Source: Desulfonatronospira sp. (GTDB taxonomy: Bacteria; Desulfobacterota; Desulfovibrionia; Desulfovibrionales; Desulfonatronovibrionaceae). Taken from it: a DNA stretch of 6,041 nt. Position 1 is the first letter of the stretch. Each line of letters opens with the position of its first letter. The position numbers and the translations under genes were made by a program. Location: the NCBI GenBank assembly GCA_007127015.1, contig SLAE01000076.1:1-6041 (forward strand). The letters are read 5' to 3'. This document shows, piece by piece, positions 1 to 5,723 of this stretch. The notes below the pieces were generated by a model. That model was not told the DNA's origin and made no database searches. It saw nothing but the letters and a program-made list of their open reading frames with translations.

Positions 1-129
1 ACGTAGACCAGCTGGTCAGCTGCCTTAGGCAGACCTTAATCCGATCGTGCCTGTTCTACCCATTGGCGTCTCTGGACATTTCTGGGCAGCAGCCTGTGTT
101 CGCTCAGGAGCCTCACCTAACGAGTCTTT
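1..129 (-). ncRNA. M-box (ykoK) Mg2+-sensing riboswitch, 3' end cut off by the window edge
   Basis: Read on the minus strand from about 129 towards 1, this matches the conserved core of the M-box aptamer. GTTAGGTGAGGCTCCT lies at 121-106. GGCTGCTGCCC lies at 94-84, and CCAGAGACGCCAATGGGT at 75-58; its CCC and GGG segments form a short stem around the loop, as in the Bacillus subtilis mgtE leader. AGGCA (53-49) can pair with TGCCT (32-28), followed by AAGGCAGCTG, which corresponds to the conserved GCAGCUG segment. The 5' strand of the closing helix is around 128-122; its partner and any terminator lie beyond base 1. M-boxes bind several Mg2+ ions and switch off Mg2+ transporter genes when Mg2+ is plentiful. 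The controlled gene must be to the left, on the minus strand. Identification is by memory of the consensus, but the match is long and nearly exact. Confidence 0.93.
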
Positions 130-137
130 ATAAAATT

Positions 138-167
138 ATTCAGCAGCTTGAAGTTCAGCTGCAGAAT
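138..167. repeat. Inverted repeat just upstream of the M-box
   Basis: Arms ATTC-a-GCAGCT (138-148) and AGCTGC-a-GAAT (157-167) pair over 10 bp with one A.A mismatch around an 8-nt loop. Read on the minus strand the stem is followed by AATAATTTTATAAA, only a weak T stretch. It could be a poor terminator for the gene at 292-699, a hairpin preceding the aptamer, or part of the promoter region of the riboswitch transcript (AATAAT at 140-135 is -10-like, but no good -35 box is seen). Confidence 0.45.
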
Positions 168-291
168 CTGGATAAAGCGAATTTAGTTCTTAAAATTGAT
201 CTTACAGCGGTTTTATTTTTCTGCCTTACAATCTTCCAGGTTTCCAGCCTGCGGAATTACCTTGTGCAGGCGTGCCTGCCGCTGTCCTTGA

Positions 292-699
292 TCAGGCCAC
301 TTCAACAGCTGTATCCAGGCTGGACAGCATCCCGGCCGGTTCCCCGCGCCCTGTCCTGGACAGGGTCTGCAGAAGCCTGCGGCCGCACTCTTGCGGGACA
401 GGGCTTCCGGTGTTGTTCTGTTCCTGCCTGAGTACCGCCCTGACGATCTGATCCAGTGTGTTTTCCGGCAGCTGAAAAACCGTATCCGCCTGTTCCCTGG
501 AATTCATATGCGCCAGCACCCTGGAGGAATATTCAGGCTCCAGCCTGTCCAGAAGCCCGGCCGCTTCCCGGGTGGGCATCCGTTCCAGTGAACTGGCCAT
601 ATCCAGAGGATGCAGGCTCCTGCAGAATTTCCGCAGTTGCCTGTCGTTGTTTTGCTTAAGGTATCTCTGCAGAGAATGATAAATAAAAGATGTTGACAT
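292..699 (-). CDS. Stand-alone MgtE N-domain-like protein
   Basis: This 135-residue soluble protein resembles the MgtE intracellular N domain, a superhelix of short helices also related to the FliG middle domain. Residues 29-90 carry the family pattern of repeated short helices: LHPLDMASSLERMP, then EAAGLLDRLEPEYSSRVLAHMNS, then QADTVFQLPENTLDQIVRAV. The CBS pair and the five membrane helices of a full MgtE (about 450 residues) are absent, and the C-terminal 40 residues are not recognisable. No signal peptide or membrane segment is visible. I chose the ATG at 699 because AGGGAGG sits 6 nt upstream; a GTG at 720 would add seven residues and swallow that site. Placement directly before an M-box, on the same strand, suggests a role in Mg2+ homeostasis. 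In MgtE this domain senses cytosolic Mg2+. Whether the lone domain does so is inference. Confidence 0.7.
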   Translation of the reverse strand: MSTSFIYHSLQRYLKQNNDRQLRKFCRSLHPLDMASSLERMPTREAAGLLDRLEPEYSSRVLAHMNSREQADTVFQLPENTLDQIVRAVLRQEQNNTGSPVPQECGRRLLQTLSRTGRGEPAGMLSSLDTAVEVA

Positions 700-947
700 G
701 GTTCGCCTCCCTGTAAACACCGCCTGCCTGGCAGAGACGGCGGAAGGTGCCCATGTCGGGAAGTGACGGGTTTAACCGAAGGGCTGCACTTCTGCCGCCT
801 GCGCGCGCTGACGCGGCGGATTGAATTTTTGCGGTTGACCGGGTGCGACGTTGCAGCGCCCGATACTGTCTGATTCCATGAACTGTAAGCTCCGGTTACG
901 GTTGAACATCGAACGGAAAAGACCCCGGATCTTTCCGTCAAAAGAAA
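700..947 (-). promoter_or_regulatory. Long structured 5' leader of the MgtE-N-like gene
   Basis: If transcription starts about 7 nt after the -10 box, the message has a leader of roughly 250 nt before the ATG at 699. Near its 5' end a hairpin pairs 930-938 with 913-922 (9 bp with one bulged A, 7-nt loop). Further along, GAAGTG and CACTTC (around 789 and 761) and GC-rich stems near 800-820 can pair. No known riboswitch consensus was recognised here, unlike at 1-129. The length suggests post-transcriptional control. Confidence 0.4.
772..879 (-). CDS. Possible 35-residue leader peptide
   Basis: This is a short open frame within the long leader of the MgtE-N-like gene. It starts at the ATG at 879-877, with GGAG 10 nt upstream (893-890), and ends with TAA, 72 nt before the next start codon. 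The product has five prolines, including a Pro-Pro pair (FNPPRQ), and no recognised domain. A longer version starting at 954 is unlikely because that ATG overlaps the predicted -10 box. Leader peptides with prolines control Mg2+ transporter genes in enteric bacteria (MgtL), which is the only reason to take this seriously. It may simply be non-coding leader. Confidence 0.22.
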   Translation of the reverse strand: MESDSIGRCNVAPGQPQKFNPPRQRAQAAEVQPFG

Positions 948-953
948 GCAGCA

Positions 954-982
954 TTTATGATTTAAAGACAAAATGGTGTCAA
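954..982 (-). promoter_or_regulatory. Sigma70-type promoter for the Mg locus
   Basis: On the minus strand a perfect -35 box TTGACA (982-977) is followed by a 17-bp spacer and CATAAA (959-954; 4 of 6 matches to TATAAT). The predicted start is near 947. It points at the MgtE-N-like gene, and no other gene lies between. Confidence 0.6.
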
Positions 983-1237
983 GATTTTTTTATCATGATT
1001 TTCATGCTGATGATCAGTCCTGATTGAGCGATTGCCCGGCCTGCCTGTTTTAACTCAGCGTACAAACAACCGGCCTATTAAATTTACCTCAAATAGGAAT
1101 TGATATCCGGATAATAAGCGGGTACGTAAACGGCATTTCTTGTGAAAATTTGATCATGCGGATAAACAACAGTTAATTTAGTTTTAAGCGTCTCACCCGG
1201 GCGGATCGGGACCGAACCTGCGAGTAACTGAATAAGG

Positions 1238-1249
1238 AAATGATCATTT
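1238..1249. promoter_or_regulatory. Perfect 12-bp palindrome, possible operator
   Basis: AAATGATCATTT is self-complementary and lies about 140 bases before the Usp start, upstream of the hairpin at 1268-1289. It has the size of a small regulator half-turn site, but no known consensus (FNR, HcpR, Rex) fits. Confidence 0.25.
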
Positions 1250-1267
1250 AGAACGAACCACCCCCAA

Positions 1268-1289
1268 CCCCTCCTTTACCAAGGAGGGG
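1268..1289. repeat. Perfect C-rich/G-rich hairpin, dispersed-repeat type
   Basis: Arms CCCCTCCTT (1268-1276) and AAGGAGGGG (1281-1289) pair perfectly over 9 bp around a TACC loop. The flank ACCACCCCCAA plus this stem resembles a short palindromic element found scattered between genes in many bacterial genomes. Nineteen bases after the stem comes a run of seven T, too far for a standard intrinsic terminator, although a small AGCA/TGCT stem (1290-1302) lies between. Being symmetric, it could act in either direction. Confidence 0.6.
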
Positions 1290-1385
1290 AGCAGTCCGTG
1301 CTGAAAACTTTTTTTAATGCATGCGCAACTTTAACATACCGCGGTTATTGATTAAAAAAAGTAGTTATTTAGAAGGAGACCGGAT

Positions 1386-2231
1386 GTGCTGCAGAGAGCC
1401 GCAGTTAAAATCAGTCTTAAGGAACCAAGAAAAAAGCTTATGGAAATGTTCGGTTTTCTTGGAAATTTCGGGACCAGGGAGATCCATCTCATCCATGTGC
1501 CTCCGAAAATCAATGCTCAGCAGCAGGCTGACATTGAGCAGAAGCTGGAAAAAATAAGCAAGGATGCGGGCAATTTCGGCCTTAACGTCCAGACGCATAT
1601 CCGCTGCGGACATGTTCCTGTCGTCCTCAACGAGATAGCTGAAGAAAAAAAAACCGACTATACGGCTCTTTACTGGTTATCCAGGTCGCTTTTCCGCACC
1701 GCCCTGTTCGGGCATATCGAATCGGACATTCTCCGGCTGAGCAATCTTCCCGTGTTTATCTACAACCCCGGGCTGTTCAAATCCACAAACGGACTGGAAG
1801 AGGTCATGTACGCCACGGATCTGAAGAACACTGACGCGGCGGTTCTGCCTTACCTGGTGGACCGCAGATTCACGGCCAGAAGGCTGTATATTCTCCACGT
1901 GGGGGAAAGAGCCCCTGATCCGGACACGGAAGAGATGCGCAGAAAGCGGGTTCTGGACAGCCTTGACCGTCTGGCCCGCGCCTGCTCCCACGCTTATGAC
2001 AGTGTTCAGCCGGTTGAGACCATTGGCGCGCCCCACAAGCAGATCGTCAAGCAGGCGGCACTGCAGAATGTTGATCTCATTGTGGTGGGCAAGTCGGAAA
2101 AACATGACCCCCTTAGCCAGATGGTGGGCTCCACCGCGGAAATCCTGCCCCACAGGTCCGGGCGCAGTGTTTTCATTATCCCTTCTCTCTGCGAATTCTC
2201 TGCTCCTGAAAACCAGCAAGGACTCCAGTAA
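1386..2231 (+). CDS. Tandem-domain universal stress protein (UspA family)
   Basis: This 281-residue soluble cytoplasmic protein has two Usp folds. Domain 1 (about 5-127) shows the EIHLIHV strand (32-38) and a LPVFIY C-terminal strand, but its nucleotide loop is degenerate and the usual N-terminal Asp is missing. Domain 2 (about 137-266) keeps the Asp of the first strand (VMYATDL, D145), the LYILHV strand, VDLIVVG and a final VFIIP. Its ATP motif (G-x2-G-x9-G-S/T) has correct spacing with the second Gly replaced: G235, E238, G248-S249. Start: GTG at 1386, 7 nt after AAGGAG (1373-1378). An ATG at 1384 overlaps it out of frame and reads 58 codons of non-Usp sequence. The BCCT gene begins 2 nt after the stop, so the two are co-transcribed. 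TeaD of Halomonas is a Usp that modulates the linked osmolyte transporter; a similar role here is inference. Confidence 0.88.
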   Translation: MLQRAAVKISLKEPRKKLMEMFGFLGNFGTREIHLIHVPPKINAQQQADIEQKLEKISKDAGNFGLNVQTHIRCGHVPVVLNEIAEEKKTDYTALYWLSRSLFRTALFGHIESDILRLSNLPVFIYNPGLFKSTNGLEEVMYATDLKNTDAAVLPYLVDRRFTARRLYILHVGERAPDPDTEEMRRKRVLDSLDRLARACSHAYDSVQPVETIGAPHKQIVKQAALQNVDLIVVGKSEKHDPLSQMVGSTAEILPHRSGRSVFIIPSLCEFSAPENQQGLQ

Positions 2232-2233
2232 CC

Positions 2234-3760
2234 ATGAATCTGAAAAACAATATCGTATTCGTGATATCGCTGCTGGCGATTCTTGTCGTGATTCTGGCCG
2301 GGATATTTTCCTCTGAGGCCCTGGACCGGGGATCAGCCTGGCTGCACAGTGAAATCATCAGCAATTTCGGCTGGTTTTACCTGATTGCCACCTTCCTGTT
2401 CCTGGTCTTCAGTCTGTACATGGCTCTGAGCAGGTACGGCCATATCAAACTGGGCATGGACCATGAAAAGCCGAGGTTCTCCTACTTCGGCTGGGCAAGC
2501 ATGCTCTTTGCGGCCGGGATGGGGATCGGGCTGATATTCTGGGGTATGGCTGAACCCATGAGCCACTACATGAATCCGCCGGGCTATATAGAACCGGGCA
2601 CTCCGGAGGCGGCCAGATTCGCCATGCTGCACAGCTTTTTTCACTGGGGGGTGCATCCGTGGGCGGTATACATCGTAATGAGCCTGTGCATCGCCTATTT
2701 CTCGTTCAGACGGGGCATGCCTCCGCTTATCTCCAGCTGTTTTTATCCTCTGATCGGCAACAGGATATATGGATTTCCGGGTTATTTCATCGATATTCTG
2801 GCTGTCTTTGCCACTGTATTCGGTATTGTCACCTCCCTGGGTCTCGGGGCCATGCAGATCAACAGCGGTCTGGCCTCGATACTGCCGTTTGAGGCCAGCC
2901 TTTTCAGTACGCTGATCATTATCGGCATTATAACAGCCATCTTCATGGCTTCCAGCATCATAGGTCTGGACAGGGGCATGCAGATTATGAGCAAAACCAA
3001 TATCCTGCTGGCTGTTCTGCTCCTTGCGTTCATGCTTCTCATGGGTCCGACGAACATGATCCTCAACGTATTCATCAGCACCTTTTCCGATTACGTAACC
3101 TCCCTGTTCAATATAAGCCTGACCACCCATCCGTTCATCGGCCTGCAGTGGACCCAGGACTGGACTCTTTTTTACTGGGCCTGGTGGATATCCTGGTCCC
3201 CTTTTGTCGGCCTGTTCATAGCCAGCATCTCCCGGGGCAGGACCATCCGCGAATTTATCAGCGGGGCTCTTCTTGTCCCCACCCTGCTTACCTTTGTCTG
3301 GTTCAGCGTTTTCGGCGGAACAGCCTTCAGCCTTGAACTGAACAACGGCGCGGGCATAGCCGCTGCTGTTGCTCAGGACGTGTCCACGGGTCTTTTCCAT
3401 CTTTATTCATTCTATCCGTTCAGCGAGGTCCTCACTCTGCTCACCGTCCTGCTGCTGGTGATCTTCTTTGTAACCTCCGCGGACGCAGCCACTTTTGTCC
3501 TGAGCCTGATGACCTCCAGAGGCAAGGCCGATCCTCCCACAGGCAAGAAAATCATCTGGGGCCTGACCGTTGCCGTAACCGCGGCCATCCTGCTTTTCGC
3601 CGGAGGCCTGGAAGGGCTGCAGCGCATGGCCATCGCGGCGGCCCTGCCCTTTTCAGCGATTATGCTGCTTATGTGTTTCTGCCTGCTGAGAGGCCTGCGT
3701 TACGAGTTTCGATATGAGAGGAATAAAGAACCGGGACAGAGGGGAAGCGCAATACAGTGA
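2234..3760 (+). CDS. BCCT-family osmolyte transporter (betaine/choline/carnitine type)
   Basis: This 508-residue inner-membrane protein has about twelve hydrophobic segments and the family's usual core length. Visible hallmarks are the glycine stretch GMGIG (95-99) followed by FWGMAEP, aromatic residues W138, W143 and Y146 spaced as BetP W189/W194/Y197, the signature WTLFYWAWWISW (310-321) with W317, W318 and W321 matching the BetP substrate box, the following ISRGRTIREF (332-341), and VTSAD (413-417), whose Thr-Ser pair forms the Na2 site in BetP. These point to Na+-coupled uptake of glycine betaine or a similar compatible solute rather than CaiT-type antiport. The cytosolic tails are short: about 7 residues before the first helix and about 20 after the last. 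The long osmosensing C-terminus of BetP is therefore absent. Start ATG has AAGGA (2218-2222) 11 nt upstream, inside the Usp gene, which fits translational coupling. Exact substrate is not certain. Confidence 0.95.
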   Translation: MNLKNNIVFVISLLAILVVILAGIFSSEALDRGSAWLHSEIISNFGWFYLIATFLFLVFSLYMALSRYGHIKLGMDHEKPRFSYFGWASMLFAAGMGIGLIFWGMAEPMSHYMNPPGYIEPGTPEAARFAMLHSFFHWGVHPWAVYIVMSLCIAYFSFRRGMPPLISSCFYPLIGNRIYGFPGYFIDILAVFATVFGIVTSLGLGAMQINSGLASILPFEASLFSTLIIIGIITAIFMASSIIGLDRGMQIMSKTNILLAVLLLAFMLLMGPTNMILNVFISTFSDYVTSLFNISLTTHPFIGLQWTQDWTLFYWAWWISWSPFVGLFIASISRGRTIREFISGALLVPTLLTFVWFSVFGGTAFSLELNNGAGIAAAVAQDVSTGLFHLYSFYPFSEVLTLLTVLLLVIFFVTSADAATFVLSLMTSRGKADPPTGKKIIWGLTVAVTAAILLFAGGLEGLQRMAIAAALPFSAIMLLMCFCLLRGLRYEFRYERNKEPGQRGSAIQ

Positions 3761-3854
3761 ACAGCTGCCGCGTCAGTGACTTGCTCATGAAAACCTGCCT
3801 GCCCCGCTTCGGAAATCTGCTCCCAAAATTAAAAGGATGCGACCTGAACCGGGA

Positions 3855-4556
3855 TTAATTTTTTCCGCAGCACTTTTTGTACTTAAGGTTGCTGCCGCAC
3901 GGGCAGGGTTCGTTTCTTCCTGTTTTTGGGGCAGATCGCTGAAAAGTACCGGCCTCCCCGCGGAGTGAAGCGGCTTTGGCCGCATTCTGCGCCCTTTGTG
4001 AAGCAAAATGCGCGTATATTAAGGGAATAGATACAATCAGAAAAGCCAGTATTTTTTCGCGCTTTTCCGGATCAATCGGATACGGGCGCAATTCAGGATC
4101 AGGGTCATGCTCATGAGCCAGTACAAAAATCGGGACAAGCATATCTGACTTTTCATCATCATTAATCAGATCTTCCCAGCCCTCTCCTCCAAGGCGGGTG
4201 CCTGACAAAAAACCTTCAGCCCACTCATTGCCTTTGAATCCGTCTTCATATTCGAGTAAAACAGGATGGAAAGTATCGTTGTTTTCCAGCTGACCGACTA
4301 TGGAATTCCAGTGCCTGAGAACAAGGGACGCGTATCTTGAGGCCTGTTCAGCCGTTTTAAACTCATGATCCTCCCCGCAGATATAATGCAGATAAGCACT
4401 CGGCATGACCATATCCGGCGAGCAGATAAGCGCGGTCAGAAAACCTTCCATCATTTCAATGCTCATGGCACCGGGAATTGCATCAAGAAGATCTCCCAGT
4501 TCATCCAGTTCCCGCTCAGAAAGCGGAGTTTTAAAAGACGGGCTTATTTCAACCAT
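3855..4556 (-). CDS. UPF0149 (YgfB/YecA-like) protein with C-terminal SEC-C motif
   Basis: This 233-residue cytoplasmic protein of unknown function has two parts. Residues 12-185 match the UPF0149/YecA pattern: LSERELDELGDLL, then AIPGAMSIEMMEGFLTAL, then NEWAEGFLSGTRL (110-122), then a helix near 166-184. Residues 213-231 are a SEC-C zinc motif, with cysteines C218, C220, C229 and C230 in CxCx8CC, like the C-terminus of SecA. Such proteins bind zinc and some contact SecB or ribosomes; E. coli YecA has the same two-part design. I prefer the ATG at 4556, with AGGGAG 4-5 nt upstream. The longer start at 4583 has no ribosome site and lies inside a perfect inverted repeat. The gene runs convergently towards the BCCT gene with 94 bases between; no clear terminator was found there. 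Confidence 0.88.
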   Translation of the reverse strand: MVEISPSFKTPLSERELDELGDLLDAIPGAMSIEMMEGFLTALICSPDMVMPSAYLHYICGEDHEFKTAEQASRYASLVLRHWNSIVGQLENNDTFHPVLLEYEDGFKGNEWAEGFLSGTRLGGEGWEDLINDDEKSDMLVPIFVLAHEHDPDPELRPYPIDPEKREKILAFLIVSIPLIYAHFASQRAQNAAKAASLRGEAGTFQRSAPKTGRNEPCPCGSNLKYKKCCGKN

Positions 4557-4578
4557 TTTTCTCCCTGGCAATCCGTAA

Positions 4579-4602
4579 TTCATGAATTTCAGAATTCATG
4601 AA
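4579..4602. promoter_or_regulatory. Perfect 10-bp inverted repeat in the 5' UTR of the SEC-C gene
   Basis: TTCATGAATT (4579-4588), spacer TCAG, AATTCATGAA (4593-4602). Each half itself contains the palindrome TTCATGAA, so the site can be read as two tandem dimer sites 16 bp apart. It lies 15-38 bases downstream of the predicted transcription start and 23 bases before the ATG at 4556. It may be a repressor operator or an RNA hairpin near the ribosome site. Confidence 0.6.
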
Positions 4603-4623
4603 CCCTGTTTTCTTTTCAAGCCG

Positions 4624-4652
4624 ATAATGAATAATCACTGCGGCATGGTCAA
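4624..4652 (-). promoter_or_regulatory. Sigma70-type promoter for the SEC-C gene
   Basis: On the minus strand TTGACC (4652-4647; 5 of 6) and CATTAT (4629-4624; 4 of 6) are separated by 17 bp. The predicted start near 4617 gives a 5' UTR of about 60 nt containing the inverted repeat at 4579-4602. Confidence 0.55.
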
Positions 4653-4981
4653 GGATTATCTGCTGTAAGTGCAATCTTCCAGGCTGGACGCCCCCGTGTG
4701 TGGTAAATTTTCATTTTTTGCATCAACCATTAACCACTTAAAAAATTAACGCTTGCTCCTTATTACCTTGATTTTTCCGGTCAATTTTTTTAATCGCTTA
4801 ATAAATGATATGTGGGAGAATTTTGTCTGCGTAAGCAGACCCGCTGCCGGATCTGAGCCTCAATATTTCAAAGAGCGAGATAAGCAGAAGACGGCTGACC
4901 ACACGCATCGTTTATCAGGTGATGAGTCTTTATAAACCTGTCGGATAATAACATCCCCTAACCCTAACTAAGGAGAACACG
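4653..4981. other. Gene-free region between divergent genes
   Basis: About 330 AT-rich bases with no supported gene. They hold a hairpin GTCTGC-gtaa-GCAGAC (4825-4840), overlapping inverted repeats GTTTAT/ATAAAC (4910-4915, 4932-4937) and CAGGT/ACCTG (4916-4920, 4936-4940) in front of the secreted-protein gene, a -10-like GATAAT (4944-4949) without a good -35 partner, and two CCCTAA units (4956-4967) next to the ribosome site. A 60-codon open frame at 4753-4935 has no ribosome site and no recognisable product. Confidence 0.55.
4825..4840. repeat. Small perfect hairpin GTCTGC/GCAGAC
   Basis: A 6-bp stem with a GTAA loop, in the upstream region of the secreted-protein gene. No T run follows on either strand, so it is not a standard terminator. 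Function unknown. Confidence 0.4.
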
Positions 4982-5536
4982 ATGAAAACAGCTGTTACAA
5001 TTATGGTTGCCGCCATCCTCGCAATCAGTGTGCCTGCCTCGGCAAGTGTCATTGTCAACAAGGCCGTCACCGAGTCTGAGGTGCTGGCCGCCCAGCAGAA
5101 CTGGTGCGACGCTCTGGTCGATATCAGCACCACCTATGCCGAAAGCGGCCATTCCTGCGCCAAAGCGCTGGCTGAACAGGTAATCGAGGGAGCTTACGGC
5201 TACCAGATGGGCGCCGTGCTGTTTAAACCCACATTGACAATAAATCCCCAGACGTTTCGCACAACACCTGAGGGCGCGCTGTCATATTTTGTCGGCTCGA
5301 ATTCAGAATTTCCCAATGACAGCGGCTTTGCGCTGAAAGGCTGGACAAAGTGCGAGCCTGAAAACGCGGCCATCTTCATCTCGGGCAACAGTGCCAGCAC
5401 TATGGGCAAGGTGCACTTCACCGACAAGGACGGCCAGGTCACGACAGTGGACAAGACCTGGGGATACGTCAAGGACGACGCCGGTCAGCTTCGCATAATC
5501 CTGCATCATTCATCACTGGAGTACAGCGGAGAATAA
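4982..5536 (+). CDS. Secreted small protein, probable NTF2/SnoaL-like fold
   Basis: This is a 184-residue precursor. A Sec signal peptide is visible: MK, a hydrophobic stretch (4-18) and a small-residue cleavage motif PASAS, with likely cleavage after A21, giving a mature protein of about 163 residues in the periplasm or outside. The mature part has features I associate with NTF2/SnoaL-like families: an N-terminal helical stretch with WCDALVDIS (41-49), a middle block AYGYQMGAVLFKPTLT (71-86), FRTTPEGALSYFVG (92-105), and alternating strands ending in TTVDKTWGYVKDDAGQLRI and HHSSLEYSG. Close homologues are, from memory, sometimes labelled phosphoribosyl-AMP cyclohydrolase; nothing here supports that enzyme, and an exported protein would not act in histidine synthesis. 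Two cysteines (C42, C59) plus C124 lie in the mature part. The start has GGAG 6 nt upstream (4972-4975). Function unknown; ligand binding is a guess. Confidence 0.8.
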   Translation: MKTAVTIMVAAILAISVPASASVIVNKAVTESEVLAAQQNWCDALVDISTTYAESGHSCAKALAEQVIEGAYGYQMGAVLFKPTLTINPQTFRTTPEGALSYFVGSNSEFPNDSGFALKGWTKCEPENAAIFISGNSASTMGKVHFTDKDGQVTTVDKTWGYVKDDAGQLRIILHHSSLEYSGE

Positions 5537-5593
5537 GCATTCTTCGAACATGTGCTGAACGGGATGAGTCCGGTCATTCATTATCCTGGACAA

Positions 5594-5635
5594 CAGCAGT
5601 TCTGCTGCGGCTGAAGGCCATGTCAGCCGCAGCAG
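5594..5635. repeat. Strong hairpin with an overlapping alternative stem, 3' of the secreted-protein gene
   Basis: CTGCTGCGGCTG (5602-5613) pairs perfectly with CAGCCGCAGCAG (5624-5635), 12 bp around a 10-nt loop. CAGCAG at 5594-5599 can instead pair with CTGCTG at 5602-5607, so the two stems exclude each other. The hairpin begins 65 nt after the stop codon. No T run follows, so it may be a 3'-end stabiliser, a Rho-associated end or a REP-like element rather than an intrinsic terminator. Confidence 0.55.
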
Positions 5636-5723
5636 CTGAAGAATAGAGAGATGGGGTCAGAGAAAAAATGAGGCGCTTTCTCCTTTGTGACAAACTGACT
5701 CACTGACAAGATGAAATCAGCCC

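Larger units (their letters stand above)
983..1385. other. Gene-free intergenic region before the usp-BCCT operon
   Basis: No convincing gene or RNA family is seen in these 403 bases. Small symmetric elements are present: CCTATT/AATAGG arms (1074-1079 and 1093-1098), the palindrome TATCCGGATA (1105-1114), the 12-bp palindrome AAATGATCATTT (1238-1249), the strong hairpin at 1268-1289 and a T7 run at 1309-1315. A promoter for the operon should be here, but no good -35/-10 pair was found. TTGATC (1150-1155) with TTAATT 17 bp later is the best and is weak. Confidence 0.6.

Noticed and set aside
63..431. 122-codon plus-strand open frame starting at TTG, open back to the window edge
   Set aside because: It is antisense to the M-box and to the MgtE-N-like gene, has no ribosome site, and its apparent coiled-coil stretch falls in the inverted repeat and promoter region of the other strand.
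772..954. 60-codon minus-strand frame starting at 954
   Set aside because: Its ATG overlaps the predicted -10 box and has no ribosome site. Only the shorter frame from 879 is kept, at low confidence.
1140..1156. TTGTGAAAATTTGATCA as a Rex, HcpR or FNR-type site
   Set aside because: Only one half-site matches; the second half does not complete any of these palindromes.
2333..3400. 355-codon minus-strand open frame opposite the BCCT gene
   Set aside because: Its composition (charged, no domain) is that of an antisense shadow of a transmembrane gene, and the plus-strand BCCT match is unambiguous.
3761..3854. Terminator between the convergent BCCT and SEC-C genes
   Set aside because: No stem of useful length followed by a T run was found on either strand.
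4753..4935. 60-codon plus-strand frame
   Set aside because: TTG start, no ribosome site, no recognisable product, and it overlaps palindromic upstream DNA.
4924..4936. 13-base word GAGTCTTTATAAA also present at 122-134, near the M-box
   Set aside because: The neighbouring M-box core is absent here. A 13-base repeat of AT-rich sequence in 6 kb is near chance, so it is not a second riboswitch.
4956..4967. Two CCCTAA units resembling a telomere-type repeat
   Set aside because: Two copies next to a ribosome site are easily chance; there is no longer array.
5651..5670. GATGGGGTCAGAGAAAAAAT, reminiscent of ends seen near REP-associated transposases
   Set aside because: There is no transposase gene, no matching second end and no target duplication. 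The resemblance is from memory only.
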